A stretch of 40,508 nucleotides of DNA from Phycisphaerae bacterium. Lineage in GTDB: Bacteria > Planctomycetota > Phycisphaerae > UBA1845. Of the stretch, positions 40,276 to 40,508 are shown in pieces. Numbering within the stretch: the first letter of the stretch is position 1; every line of letters begins with the position of its first letter. The notes below the pieces were generated by a model. The model saw only the letters and a program-made list of their open reading frames with translations, ran no database searches and was not told the origin of the DNA. The stretch spans positions 1-40,508 of the forward strand of contig JAJDDV010000037.1 in the NCBI GenBank assembly GCA_029260135.1, given 5' to 3'. The translations under genes were made by a program, and so were the position numbers.

Positions 40276-40508
40276 TCACTTCACAGGCTGACGAAGGAGG
40301 GTACGGAGTTTCTCCGGCGCGGTGGAATTAGGATCGGACAAATAGAGTTCGTGGTGCGGACCGCTCAGGGTCAGCCCCTTTTTCTGGGCAAACGCGTGCA
40401 TGGCGGCGATCGTCTCATTCTCCTGGTCATAGGGACCTATGTAGAGAACCTGGACACATTTGCCTTCCCGGATCACCTCGCGCTTCACTTCCGGGGGACT
40501 CTCGGGGC
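40276..40508 (-). CDS. GyrI-like effector-binding domain protein, 5' end outside window
   Basis: The reading frame runs off the right edge; the visible C-terminal 77 residues (PESPPEVKREV..., ending LLRQPVK) are those of a GyrI/AraC-type effector-binding domain: VQVLYIGPYDQENETIAAM and HHELYLSDPNSTAPEKLRT. Such domains bind small molecules and are found alone or fused to transcription regulators. A GTG at 40488 is only an internal codon of the longer frame. An inverted repeat TCGCC-CGA-GGCGA lies about 15 bp after the stop, but with no T-run. Full length and fusion state cannot be seen. Confidence 0.8.
   Translation of the reverse strand, partial: PESPPEVKREVIREGKCVQVLYIGPYDQENETIAAMHAFAQKKGLTLSGPHHELYLSDPNSTAPEKLRTLLRQPVK

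Noticed and set aside
1-40508. CRISPR arrays, tRNA genes, insertion sequences
   Set aside because: No regularly spaced direct repeats, no cloverleaf sequences and no transposase-like proteins were found on reading both strands. A dedicated scan could still find a diverged tRNA.

Overview
The window looks like GC-rich chromosomal DNA from a member of the Planctomycetota, probably near Phycisphaerae. The evidence is the set of pseudopilins with an AFTLIE-type prepilin signal and an H-X9-DG-like tail, secreted proteins with dockerin/EF-hand repeats and Cys-Asn-x-Asn-Gly repeats, a sulfatase-fold enzyme, a C-A-B succinate dehydrogenase operon, a B12-dependent ribonucleotide reductase and a nickel superoxide dismutase. 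This placement is inferred from protein style; there is no rRNA in the window. I found no rRNA, tRNA, CRISPR array, insertion sequence or phage gene.

Region by region: 1-642 is non-coding and full of hairpins, with one copy of a 50-bp dispersed element whose second copy lies at 6743-6792. 643-6030 is the operon sdhC-sdhA-sdhB-transglutaminase on the minus strand, behind a good sigma70-like promoter. 6216-9284 (plus) carries a DUF2752 membrane protein and a coupled lipoprotein-lipoprotein-glycosyltransferase trio. 9336-13889 (minus) holds an M42-type peptidase, an exported Ni-superoxide dismutase with its own promoter, tatD, and the ribosomal operon rpsP-trmD-rplS-yraN, which lacks rimM. 13926-17088 holds an AT-richer structured spacer with a terminator, then nrdJ and its promoter overlapped by two NrdR-like boxes 31 bp apart. 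17324-20861 (plus) encodes a HhH DNA glycosylase, a phosphodiesterase-like protein and a secreted calcium-repeat protein.

21030-33548 is the most unusual part: nine minus-strand genes packed end to end, mostly with start/stop overlaps. In order of transcription they encode a MurG-like glycosyltransferase, two GT4 glycosyltransferases, an ABC exporter, two APH-fold kinases, a pseudopilin, a membrane-anchored nuclease-like protein, a third APH-fold kinase and a sulfatase-fold hydrolase. All three kinases have Gln in place of the Asn of the Brenner motif. Together they look like a pathway that builds, phosphorylates and exports a glycoconjugate, but the product is unknown.

34273-39313 (plus) is a secreted EF-hand protein, a pseudopilin and a hybrid sensor kinase, the last two coupled. 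It is convergent with an OmpR-type response regulator (39349-40038) that starts at TTG behind a strong Shine-Dalgarno. The window ends inside a gene for a GyrI-like effector-binding domain.
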